In this document: in pieces, positions 10,401-19,622 of the stretch
Numbering within the stretch: the stretch's first letter is position 1
Layout of the letters: every line of letters starts with the position of its first letter
DNA from: Spirodela intermedia
Lineage: Eukaryota > Streptophyta > Magnoliopsida > Alismatales > Araceae
Reading direction: 5' to 3'
DNA length: 64,000 nt
NCBI GenBank assembly: GCA_902729315.2
Contig: LR746265.1
Coordinates: forward strand, 2,708,892-2,772,891
The notes under the pieces: generated by a model
The model's input: only the letters and a program-made list of their open reading frames with translations
What the model was told of the DNA's origin: nothing
The model's database searches: none
Made by a program: the position numbers and the translations under genes

Positions 10401-13237
10401 CCTGCTGCCAAATGTGATTGACTGCCATATTTTTCAGTGCCAAAATTTTGTGGTTTACCATGTAATTTATAACATCTGTCTCTAGTGTGACGAGCTTTCC
10501 TGCAATATGTACACCACAGATTATCACGAAAATCAGTCTTCTGATTTCTTCCTTGGCCATGCTGGGGCTGTTTAGCTTGATCTGAGGCTTTCTTCATAAT
10601 TCCTCCCTGCTTAATCATAAATGCAATATTGTCAACTTCAGGCACTGACAACATTAATTTCTGACGACTTTCTTCATTTAAAATGATGGAAATAGCTTCA
10701 TCCAAATCAAATTTCCTTTCACGACTCAACATCTATTGTCTAACTTGATCAAAAACAGAATTAAGTCCAGCCAAAAAATTAAACACTCTTCTTTGTTCTA
10801 TAAAATGTCGTAGGACAACAATTTCTGCAGGTTTTTCTCTATCAATGTTGAGATAATAATCGATTTCTTGTCATAAATTTTTCAATTCTCCTGTATATTC
10901 CATCACAGATTTATTTCCTTGAATTGTGGACATGGATTTTGTCTCAAGTTCATATAAATGTGCCTCATTATTTCTTTGTGAGAATTTCGTGTGAACTATT
11001 TCCTACATATCTTTGACTGTAGATAGAAAGAAAAAATCTCAACTAATTTGGGAAATCATTGTTCCCCAAAGCCAGGTTTTGATTAATGCATCTTCTTCTC
11101 TCCATCTACGAAATTCTCGAGACAATGGATCCGGTTTCCCCTCAATCAGATGATGTAACATCCTTCTTCCAGTCAATACCTCTCAAACATATTCTGACCA
11201 TTGAATCAAATTGTATCCAGTCAATTTGAACTTTGCAGGCATTGCAGGAAGTTCTATGAGTAATCTTGGACCAAGATTAACTTCCCTTGTGGAGGTTGGA
11301 TCCCCCACAGATGATGAAGAATTGTCTCCCACATTCTCCATTTAAAGAGGATGTTCAAATTCACGAAAAAATCAAATTTGTGAACAAATCTCAATAGAGA
11401 CAAGAAAAAATGGTCCAAGAACCGTAACAGACCAGTAGATCAGTGCGGAAGCAAAGAAATGGAGCGATCACACCTAGATTCGCCCTGAAAGAAACATAGC
11501 TAAGGAGAAGATCCCTTGCCGGAAGTGTACAGCGCCTATAACTCCAGCAGACAATGGAGAGAACGCCGACAAAGCAGTGTCAACTGTGATGGTGCTGAAA
11601 ATAAGGTTTAAAACCTTAGAATGGCTTTGATACCATGTAGTCGAGATAACACACGGTCTAGAGCATTAAACAAATTAATAGGCAGAAACATTAGGCCTGA
11701 TTGTACATCACCCAATGCACCTGCCATTTAACATCCTTAATGAGAAGTCAATCAAAGTCTCAACACCTTCCGAAATTTACAGTCCTTATTAAGGCTGTAG
11801 ACGTCAACGTGCCCCAATTGTAAGCATCTGAAATATCATTAGATAATTCAGCACCTATCCCGTCTGGCAATCTATACTCAAAGCCTTCAACACGTCGGAA
11901 ATCTATCCTCATAAATACACTATTCATAATTTTATTATTATGAGAGTTTTTCAACTGATAATTGCTCGCTAAACATGCTTGATAGACGACTAAGATGAGG
12001 CATCACAGCAGGAAAAAAACTCACAAAAATACACAAATCAGAAGGCTTAGTTCTTAAAGATACACAGATCGGAAGATTTCATTTCATTTCTGGTACCCCT
12101 AGAATATCATGCTTCCCCCAAAATACCATGTTTCCTCTTTTATTTAGCTCGCAGGCAATGTAGAGGCAAATGTAAATCCTCACCTCCACTGCAAAACTCA
12201 CAAGATGGAAGCAAGAAGAACTGGAAACCCTACAACAGGAAGGCTGCAACTAGTCTGAAGGCTGCAACTAGTCTGAAGGCTAGAACGAATAAGGGTCATA
12301 TTGATTTTCCCAACTTGTCGGCAGTTGAGATGGGCAACAAATTGGAGAGAGAGATGTACGCATCTGCCTCGCATAGAGCCAAGCTTGTCCAAACATTTAT
12401 CAGAAATAAGTAATAAGAGACCACGTGATCGTTGTCACAGTCTGAACTCATGCTTAATTGAATCTCATAAGGATCCTAAAAAATTGTAAAAAAGAATCTG
12501 GGAAAGAAACTATTAAGATGAGAGAACCATTGGAACGGATGTTGTTTCGCAAACCATGCTTGTAGCCAGAAGGTATACGAAACCTCTGCTCCGTTCTAAA
12601 GTATACCACATCGCAGCACATGCCATTACAAACTAGAACAGAGAAGGAAGGGGTAATGTCACCTCTCTTAGCTTTCTACGCAGCTCGATGTCTTGAGTAG
12701 CAACGAAAAAATGTTTACCGTTGCCTTCCGCGATTATCGATTCTACGCACGCCGCCGCATTCACTCTCTTCTCATGGTCGCAGCTGCAGCATGGGCGGCC
12801 AGACTGAAGAGGTTCAAGCGAAGCCGTCTACGAAAATCAGATGGAGAAGAACACTTAGACAACGGGTGGAGGATGACCTGGCAGCGATTAGTTGCTGCGA
12901 TGCTTCAAGAGATTCCATGTGAGAATCGCCGAGGCTCCTGAGCTCTGCAGTGATGCACCTACATAAAGTGAAAGACCCCATGGAGACAGAACTCGATCAT
13001 AGGTAACCGACCGGAGTTGAGGAATGGGAGCGCAGGGATATGAAACCTGGACGAGAACAGGGTGACACGGGCACCGAGAAGCTTCGCAAGGGCGTCATCG
13101 GCGGGAACAAGACCGTGGAGGAGGAGGTGATGGATGAAGGTACCGTCGCACAGGACCTTGAACGGCTCCCTGAACCCGAAACACGCCGAGAAGAATTTCA
13201 CCACCTTCCGATTGCGCTTCTGCTTCTTCACCCTCAT
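4499..13237 (-). CDS. UTP23: UTP23, small-subunit processome PIN-like protein, six exons
   Basis: Nucleolar factor needed for early 18S rRNA processing; PIN-like fold with a basic tail. Exons in transcript order: 13237-13047, 12958-12878, 12783-12663, 6521-6219, 5021-4956, 4579-4499; phases close to 280 residues. Start ATG at 13237 (MRVKKQKRNRK, then CFGFREPFKVLCDGTF) matches the Utp23/Fcf1 N-terminus. Exon 3 gives CDHEKR and HFFVATQDIELRRKLRE; exon 4 gives IRGVPVIYGLKNSLFIEQPS; exon 5 carries the hallmark GPNPLSCKKKKPK; exon 6 is a basic, low-complexity tail. Intron 3 is 6.1 kb because a copia retrotransposon lies inside it, in the same orientation. If exon 4 is not spliced, it reads eight codons further to a stop at 6192, losing the GPNPLSC tail. 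The 5' flank has a telo-box and site II motifs, as expected for a ribosome-biogenesis gene. Confidence 0.93.
6757..6985 (-). repeat. 3' LTR of the copia element (229 bp)
   Basis: On the minus strand it begins TGTTGTCGAG directly after the polypurine tract and ends TCTCGACTACA, giving the usual TG...CA ends. The last 29 bases recur at 11636-11664 next to the primer-binding site with a 2 bp indel and one substitution, which identifies the terminal repeat. Confidence 0.85.
6986..6994 (-). other. Polypurine tract of the copia element
   Basis: On the minus strand GAGGGGGAG lies directly before the TG of the 3' LTR and just after the end of the RNase H frame. Its position is that of the plus-strand primer. 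Confidence 0.8.
6993..11341 (-). pseudogene. Copia gag-pol polyprotein, broken by stops and frame breaks
   Basis: Gag starts at an ATG at 11341 and meets in-frame stops within its first hundred codons. Recognisable parts, minus strand: CCHC zinc knuckle (C-X2-C-X4-H-X4-C) near 10513-10472; protease motif VVDSGATDHM near 10200; HHCC and DDE integrase pieces in 9851-9375 (HSDILGP, FRSDNGKEYF), with AYTPQQNGLAERKN just beyond a stop; reverse transcriptase 8256-7450 with LKQSPHAWF and YVDD near 7926-7915; RNase H and C-terminus 7448-6993 (WSSAEAELRALAQG, NNQLADMLTK). A stop separates the RT start (APVAKINTVHFLLSLAA) from the integrase side, and another frame break lies near 7400. No intact polyprotein is present. 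Confidence 0.9.
11623..11635 (-). other. Primer-binding site of the copia element
   Basis: The minus strand reads TGGTATCAAAGCC directly next to the LTR end (CTACA). This resembles the usual plant copia site complementary to initiator methionine tRNA (TGGTATCAGAGC type), with one difference. Confidence 0.85.
11636..11664 (-). repeat. 29 bp remnant of the copia 5' LTR
   Basis: It matches the inner end of the 3' LTR and then breaks off abruptly at GAGC into unrelated intron sequence. About 200 bp of the LTR are missing here. Confidence 0.8.
12239..12278. repeat. 18 bp tandem duplication in UTP23 intron 3
   Basis: The unit GAAGGCTGCAACTAGTCT is present twice in direct succession, followed by a partial third start. 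It lies between the retrotransposon and exon 3. Confidence 0.75.
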
Positions 13238-13525
13238 TTCTCCAAAACCCTAGCCGAACCCCCAGCAGGCGTTCTCCCCAGCTGCAGAAATCTTCAGAGA
13301 CGAGTTGCTGAGACGGCGGGAAGGGCGCGCGGCGGCGGCGGCGGCGGCGGCGAGGAACGCCGTCACGCGATCGTTGAAGAAGAACTTCAGCCGTTGATTC
13401 CAACTGGTCACGACGAAAAAACGGCTAATCTCGCCACCATGGTCGGTCTCGTTTCCCTCAGTATGGGCCCAATGGGCCTTCTCTGAGGTTGGGAGAGCCC
13501 ATCACTTGGGACTTATGGGCCAATA
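13238..13525 (-). promoter_or_regulatory. UTP23 5' flank with telo-box and three site II (TGGGCC) motifs
   Basis: AAACCCTA (telo-box, + strand) is at 13247-13254, about 10 bp upstream of the start codon and so probably in the leader. TGGGCC occurs at 13464-13469, 13473-13478 and 13516-13521. In plants the telo-box plus site II pairing is known from promoters of ribosomal-protein and ribosome-biogenesis genes, where site II is bound by TCP factors. The placement agrees with the gene assignment; use in this plant is inference. Confidence 0.6.
13329..13352. repeat. (CGG)n trinucleotide repeat in UTP23 leader region
   Basis: About seven perfect CGG units sit roughly 100 bp upstream of the UTP23 start codon. 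On the transcript strand they read CCG. Confidence 0.85.
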
Positions 13526-16279
13526 ATAATTTGGGGCAAGGTGGCCTGCTGCGTTTTTGGACCCAGATCGACCGGCTGGCTGTTGCAGGTGCGCATTCAC
13601 CAGCCCGCATGCAGCTGAGAACACGAGATGAATGGTGCTTTTGTGAGGCGATTCATGCTGGGAAATCACAATCAACTATGAGCTCCTATTCACAGTTGAC
13701 CGAAATCAAACCCAAATGTCACACGGAGGGTCACAAGGAACCGTAGGGTTTTTGATAAATACTTAACTTAATATGTGATTAAAAGAAAATGTTAGGGATT
13801 TAAGAGATTTTTGTTCTGTGGTGTTTGTAATATGTAAAAAAAATGTTATGTTGACTTATTTTTCGATATATATTTTATTTATAAAAAACTAAATATGTTC
13901 AGCTTCCACCGAAGTTATGATCAGGGTTCGGATGCTACTTTTGACCTTTTCTGGGTTGGTAACGTGAACTAATCTGACCAAATTCTGGGCGGTTTCAAGT
14001 GAATAATATGGAGCTCTATACAAAAATGTTGCTAGACAGGAAGAAGAGACTGCGGCAAGCGATGTTTAGCAAGTCAACTCATCGTTAACCATAAAATGGA
14101 GCAATGATGACAGTTTTAATGGCATAGGCAGACGTCTGCTGAAGCCTTACCTCAGTATTCTAGAGCAAGTTTCCAGCGTTGACCAATCCCAGAACAGATC
14201 CTTTAAGCCGTCTCAATCTTTGCCGCTTTTGGGTATATAAAATTCTGATAAAAGATTGCCGAGTTTGGTCAACTGGGCTCATACTCTATTATCCTGGCCT
14301 CTAAAGTCTTGAGATGGAGCTATTTTGGCTGGGTAATAATAAAATTACGTTGTTTTCTCTGAAAGAGCTTGGTTGACCTTTAGATGTTCTATCATAATGT
14401 TCAGACCATTAGACGTGCTTGAGAGCATACTGAAAGAAGTTAGATATCTAGAAACTATGAGAAAAGGTTAGCTTATAAAGTCTGCAAAAGCACTTGAACC
14501 TCCTCCGTTCCTTGGCAAACTATGTCAAACTAAACTGTCTGATTCCATCGCTATTTGTACACTTGAAAAGTTTTCTCGGACATGGCTGTTTGACCGTGCC
14601 CTAGCTATTAACCAGATAATGTCAAACATTACGATATGTGCACCATGTTATTCCAACGTGTACTAATCAGGGTGAGCAGGAGAAGAAGATTATGCTCCTC
14701 TCTTTGGTAGATAAAGACCCTTCTAGTGTTTTCTTTCAATGGTGTACACATACCGTAGTAGGCAGTGGGACAAGAAGAATTATAGAAGAAACTATAGGAA
14801 CTAATGGAAATATTATTAGTTTCTTTTCTCATTCAAATAGGAAAAATAAAAGATAGGAGTGATATTTTTCATATTTTCTTTTTACCAAACTAGCTGGTTC
14901 ATGTGAGATTTTAGTTTGACTTGATTAAAGCGAAGGAGATCCAGCCCCTGTAGGTTATCCGAGTTATGCTGATCATTAGTCATCATACGGATATCATCAT
15001 TCGTCGTAGGACTGCTACAAGCATTTGTTTTCATGTTCATCAAATTTCGTTTTTTTCTCTATTTTATTTTTTTATGTAAATTTCTTCATAAGACCTATTC
15101 TCGTCCTCTCATTATTGGTTTCCATGAGATCGAGAGATTAAGTAAATCATCTCATCTTTGTGCAAGAGTGGGGTACCTCACCCCCGATATTGATTTTTAA
15201 TATATTTGGCTTATGTTGTATCCGATTAACGAATAAATAACCAGTTTATATGTTAATGCTCCGTTACTTTCACATTTTATGAGATTGTATTGATTGGCGT
15301 GGGCGTCACATTTTCAGTCAAGTCACAGTTCATTGTAGCTTTTAAAGCGAGGAGAATTCGCCTTTCCTTTTCTGTACTCTTAGCTGAAGTTCTTAATCCA
15401 CATTTTGCTTGAAATAGCAAAACGTGACGAACATATTTTAGATAATGTTGTGGATAATTTTCCATTTAGAGTGTCCAACACTAATCATTGCTTGAAGTTC
15501 CTATATGAATAGAAACACTAGTCATTGCGTAGACGAGCCAAGCCCCATTCGAGAGCATCAGCTTCTCCGTGTGTGAGGGAGAAGCTCCATATATCTCTGT
15601 CCATCATTCCCTCACCTGACTCAATATGTTCATACATTGTCTCAGTGGGTTTGGTGCGCTCTGTAAGAGGGTCTCTCGGCTGTAAGTTCGACAAGTGAGC
15701 AAGCGCCTGTAACGGAGAAAATCAAGAGAAGCGGTCGCTCGCACCTTTATTAGATGTTCGTCGTTTCGCCGTTCCCAAGTACCCTCCTCCCCCTCGAGGA
15801 AATCTGTCTAATCAATGAGGGGAGGCCGAGCCTACGACGAGGCTTGACCCGGTTCTTCGAAGCTCTTGTCTTGGGACACAAAGCACGTCGTATTTTGCAA
15901 GAAAGCGTGTAGATCATTTAATCCGAAGCTGTCCAGAGAGTCGAACGTTCGTCGTGGATGTCGGGCCGCCAGTCGGCATGGGCTTTACAAGGCGCGATCA
16001 GTGAAGAACATGGCAGACCGATGGCGGCGTTGGGGGGAGACGATGGCTGTCATGGATAGGAGGAGAAGAGTTACAGCAAGAATGCGCAAAGTGGGCTTTC
16101 GAATGGAATTGCTTTTGTTTATAAGAACATCTCTAATGATGTTGATTGCTCCGTGTCTTCTTCCTCTCCCTCGGTTCCCCCTCCGTCACCCCTGTAGGCG
16201 TAATGTAAAAAAAACCAGTTCTACGAGCAGCTCTGTTAACAGTCATTTACTTTTTAAAAGGGCCGGTTCTCGGTCTTCC
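13526..16279. other. Intergenic region, no gene recognised
   Basis: This lies between the UTP23 promoter and the 3' end of the ABCG11 gene. Short open frames occur on both strands, but none resembles a known family or has plausible splice partners. The middle part (13750-15500) is AT-rich. The last kilobase should contain the ABCG11 3' UTR. Confidence 0.55.
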
Positions 16280-19000
16280 TCATTTGCCGCCGGCGGGAGC
16301 GGTGGCGTACTCCCTCAGCGAGAGCGTCCGGTTGACGCCGTTCATAGGCACCTCCCCGGGGCCGGTCCTCTTTCGCTGGAACCGCCGCCTGGCGATATAC
16401 CCCCTGACCCAAGGGGTGACGTCCTCGCTTATCTTGATCATTATGAAGAAGAGAAGGCGGTAGACGATGATCATGCTGAAGAGGACGCTCAGGTTCACCC
16501 ACTTGGACCGGTTGGTGTTGATCTGGAAGAACTTCTCGAGTACGTATTCACCGGGGATCTTGAACTTGTCTGGCGAGTCGTTGTCGAAGAGCAGGCCGCT
16601 CAGGTCGTTCTGGTATTGCCCCTGCAGATGACGAGAAGAGGGAAATTCAGCGATGGTCGCCATGGCAGCGGCAGAGGAAGGAAATTCAGTTGCTTCCAGC
16701 TCCTTCTCACCTGCAGAGCCCAGTAGTGGAAGCTGATGTACGACATCGGGTAGCGCCAGAAGGGCTTGGGGATGTCGTTGGGGAGCCGGAAGTACCCAGA
16801 AACCAGCATGAAGATTCCCTGTTCCATGACCCATCGTCGAGTTAATTCGATGGCACAGGGAAGAGGAACGTCGATGAGAGAAGAAGACGGAAGGAGATTT
16901 ACCTGAAGGCCGGCGCCAATGATGATCCCCATGAGGAAGTTCGGGACAGCGCTGGCGATGGCCATCATCAAGCTCTCGACGACGGTGACGCTAGCGTAGA
17001 GGGCCAGGACGAAGAAGATGTAGTGCGAGAAGCCTGGGTGGAGGTTCACCATGTAGTAGCACATGGTTCCGGAGACGAGGGAGATCAGCATCAGGAACGG
17101 CATGGCAGAGACGGTGTTGCTGATGACGAAGGCCAGGACGCCATAGTGCCCGTTGAGCCGCTCTCTCTGGAAAACCTGCACCGCAGAGGAGGAAGCTTGT
17201 CGCTGTCAGTTGCTGGACAATGACATTTAGGTTTTACCGGGGGATCAGTGGCTGTCTGTCCCAGTGCTAACCTTCATATCTTCCACGAAAGAGGGGAACC
17301 CTCCGATCGACATGAAAGTAACGAATCCGAAGACGAATGAAGCGCACGCCCCCCTCGCCTGTTTCAGAGAAACGTGAACCAATTAGAGCAGTTCAGGAGG
17401 ATTCAATAACTCTGAAAAACTTCAGCTATCTCTCAGCGGAGGCAACAGAAGGTTGAGATGCTTACGAGAATGGAGCTGTAGTGCGTGCCCACGTTAAAAT
17501 AGATGGTTCCGATGCAGATGGTGACGACGATGTAGATAAGGAGCCTCAGCCAGTAATATCCGAAGTCCCTCGACATGTTGATAAAGGAGCGCTTGGTCAG
17601 GGTTAAGGTCTGCATCAAGAAACTGGCCTGGCTGCCACCCGCGTCCAGCACCGTCCCCTTCTGCATGTTCAGAGGAGCTCCCCGTCAATCCACTGTGAAC
17701 AATCATCTCCGACGAGTTCACACCGAAGAGGGAAGATGGAAAGAGCACGTACGCCTTTCGAAATATCCTCGACTCGCGCAAACGCGTCACCGAAATATTC
17801 GGAGGACTTGTAAGATTCGATCAGACGACGGGTAGCTTCCGCTGCCGTCACCTTGTCCAGAGGATCATCAGTGCTTTCGAACTGGAAGACGCAAACCAGG
17901 AATACGGCATTAGAAACCGGATCAGAACATCCCAATATTGTGTAATGAAACGAGAATATAACCAGGGGGGAATTTATCATACCCGGAGCTTCATGGATCC
18001 CTTGAGAGTAGCCTTCACCTTGTCGAAATCGGAGTTTATGCACCTCAGGTAATGATCCGACGGGTTTCTCAGAGCCGGGCAAGGGAATCCAGTCTGTGCG
18101 AAGAACTGCGAGCAAATGGAGACGGGCGGGGCGGTCAGAAAACTCTGAACATCGAAGGGTGAGATAACCAGAAGAATTCTTACAATCCATCGGTAGGTTT
18201 CCTCGCCTCACCTCGCATGCGTCTGAAGTCTTGCCGAAGTAGACGGCCTTCCCGCCGGAAAGCAAGTAGAGGCGATCGAACAGCTCGAAGACCTCACTGC
18301 TTGGCTGGTGAATCGAGGCGATGACGGTCCTCCCGTCTCGCGAGAGCCCTCTCAGCGTCTGAGTCACGAAGAACGCCGAAGCACTGTAGAGGGAAACCCG
18401 GCGTTTTTTAGGGGAGTGCTCTTTATCTATTTGGTAGAGGGAGGGGAGGCGATCTGAGGAAGAAAACAAGATAAAATCCGAATCCAGGAAGGCAACAAAA
18501 GGGGATATCGATCCAGTAGAACCCGGATCAGAAGTCAGCTGGTTTGACCTCAAAAAACAGATGAGAAGGCGATAGAGTATTCGAAAAGTTCTCCGAATAG
18601 GACATGCTTTTGGTCTCCTACGCTCCCTCTCTCCTCTTGGCGAGAAGCAGAAGGGGGGGGGGGGGCATCCCTAGAAAGAGGATCGTGGAGGGATAGCTGT
18701 ACCTGTCGAGACCGCTGGTGGGCTCGTCGAGGAAGAGGAGCCTGGGTCTCATGAGGATCTCGATAGCAATGCTGACCCGCCTTTTCTCCCCACCGCTGAT
18801 GCCGCGCAAGTGCCAGTTCCCGATCACCGTGTCGGCACAGTCCTGGAGACCCATCTCGTTGATAGTGCTATCAACCAGATCTCTCTTATCCTTCCACGGC
18901 ATGTTGTCCGGCAGCCGGAGCCCGGCTGAGTAGAGGATGGTCTCCCTCACCGTCAGGGTCCCGATTAGGTTATCATCCTGAGTCACGTACGCCTGATAGC

Positions 19001-19047
<47 letters not shown>

Positions 19048-19622
19048 GGAGAGCAGTAGAAAGACGTCAGCTTACGAAATCCGTTAGATCTATGACTGAG
19101 ACGAACATCTAAATTGAAGGCATCGGGGGAAAGAGTTGCAGAATGTCCTAGGAACGAGGACGAAGTGGCTTCAAGAAGAGAAGTGAGAGAAGTAGATGAA
19201 ACGGAGCAGAACAAAGTTTTTACCGCAGTCCCGAACGAGAGCTTGGTCTTGCGACCGTTCAAGAGGATGCTCCCGGAGAGGAAGGCGTTGGTAGCGAGGC
19301 GGCCGGCGAGAGCGTCAAGGAGGGTCGACTTGCCGGAGCCGGAGGGTCCCATCAGCGCCATGAGGGAACCGGGCTCGGCGTAGCCGGTGAGGCCTTCCAA
19401 GACGCGCTGCGTCTCCCCTTTGGGGAGAGTCACCGTGACCGTAAGGTCCTTCCATGTCAGTCTGGCTGAGACGTCGCCGATGAACTCCGTGTTGGCCCTG
19501 TCCTTCCAAAGGGTCTCGCTCAGCGGGCTTAGGCCGCCTACCACTATGCTGTTCCCCGCCGGCTTGTGCGCCTCTATCTCCGCCATGACCTGGCCCGCCG
19601 TGCTTCTCATCTTGCCATCCAT
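16280..19622 (-). CDS. ABCG11: ABCG11-like half-size ABC transporter (WBC11 type), ten exons
   Basis: Plasma-membrane exporter of cutin and wax precursors; ABCG11 works as a homodimer or with other half-transporters. Exons in transcript order: 19622-19224, 18992-18703, 18383-18212, 18105-17983, 17881-17753, 17660-17466, 17358-17272, 17175-16903, 16818-16711, 16621-16280; phases close to 705 residues, close to the Arabidopsis protein. Start ATG at 19622 ([10 protein letters not shown]); the frame further up lacks an ATG. Walker [10 protein letters not shown] at 92-100, signature SGGEKRR from about 199, Walker B LLFLDE near 218-223, H-loop IHQPS near 254. The transmembrane half includes [29 protein letters not shown] and the ending [19 protein letters not shown]. 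Every key ATPase residue is present, so it should be functional. A (GA)n tract lies in intron 1. Strongly similar to ABCG11 as remembered; paralogues such as ABCG12 fit less well. Confidence 0.93.
19003..19039. repeat. (GA)n microsatellite in ABCG11 intron 1
   Basis: About 18 GA units lie 11 bp upstream of exon 2 on the transcript strand. There they read as a CT-rich tract and may serve as its polypyrimidine stretch. Confidence 0.9.

Larger units (their letters stand above)
6757..11664 (-). mobile_element. Ty1/copia LTR retrotransposon, decayed, inside UTP23 intron 3
   Basis: Read on the minus strand, the order is remnant of the 5' LTR (11664-11636), primer-binding site, gag, protease, integrase, reverse transcriptase, RNase H, polypurine tract and 3' LTR (6985-6757). 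Protease-integrase-RT order defines copia. Stop codons and frame breaks interrupt every part, so it is not autonomous. The 5' LTR is missing apart from 29 bp next to the PBS. No target-site duplication can be shown, since the outer 5' end is gone. The element shares its strand with UTP23. Confidence 0.92.
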
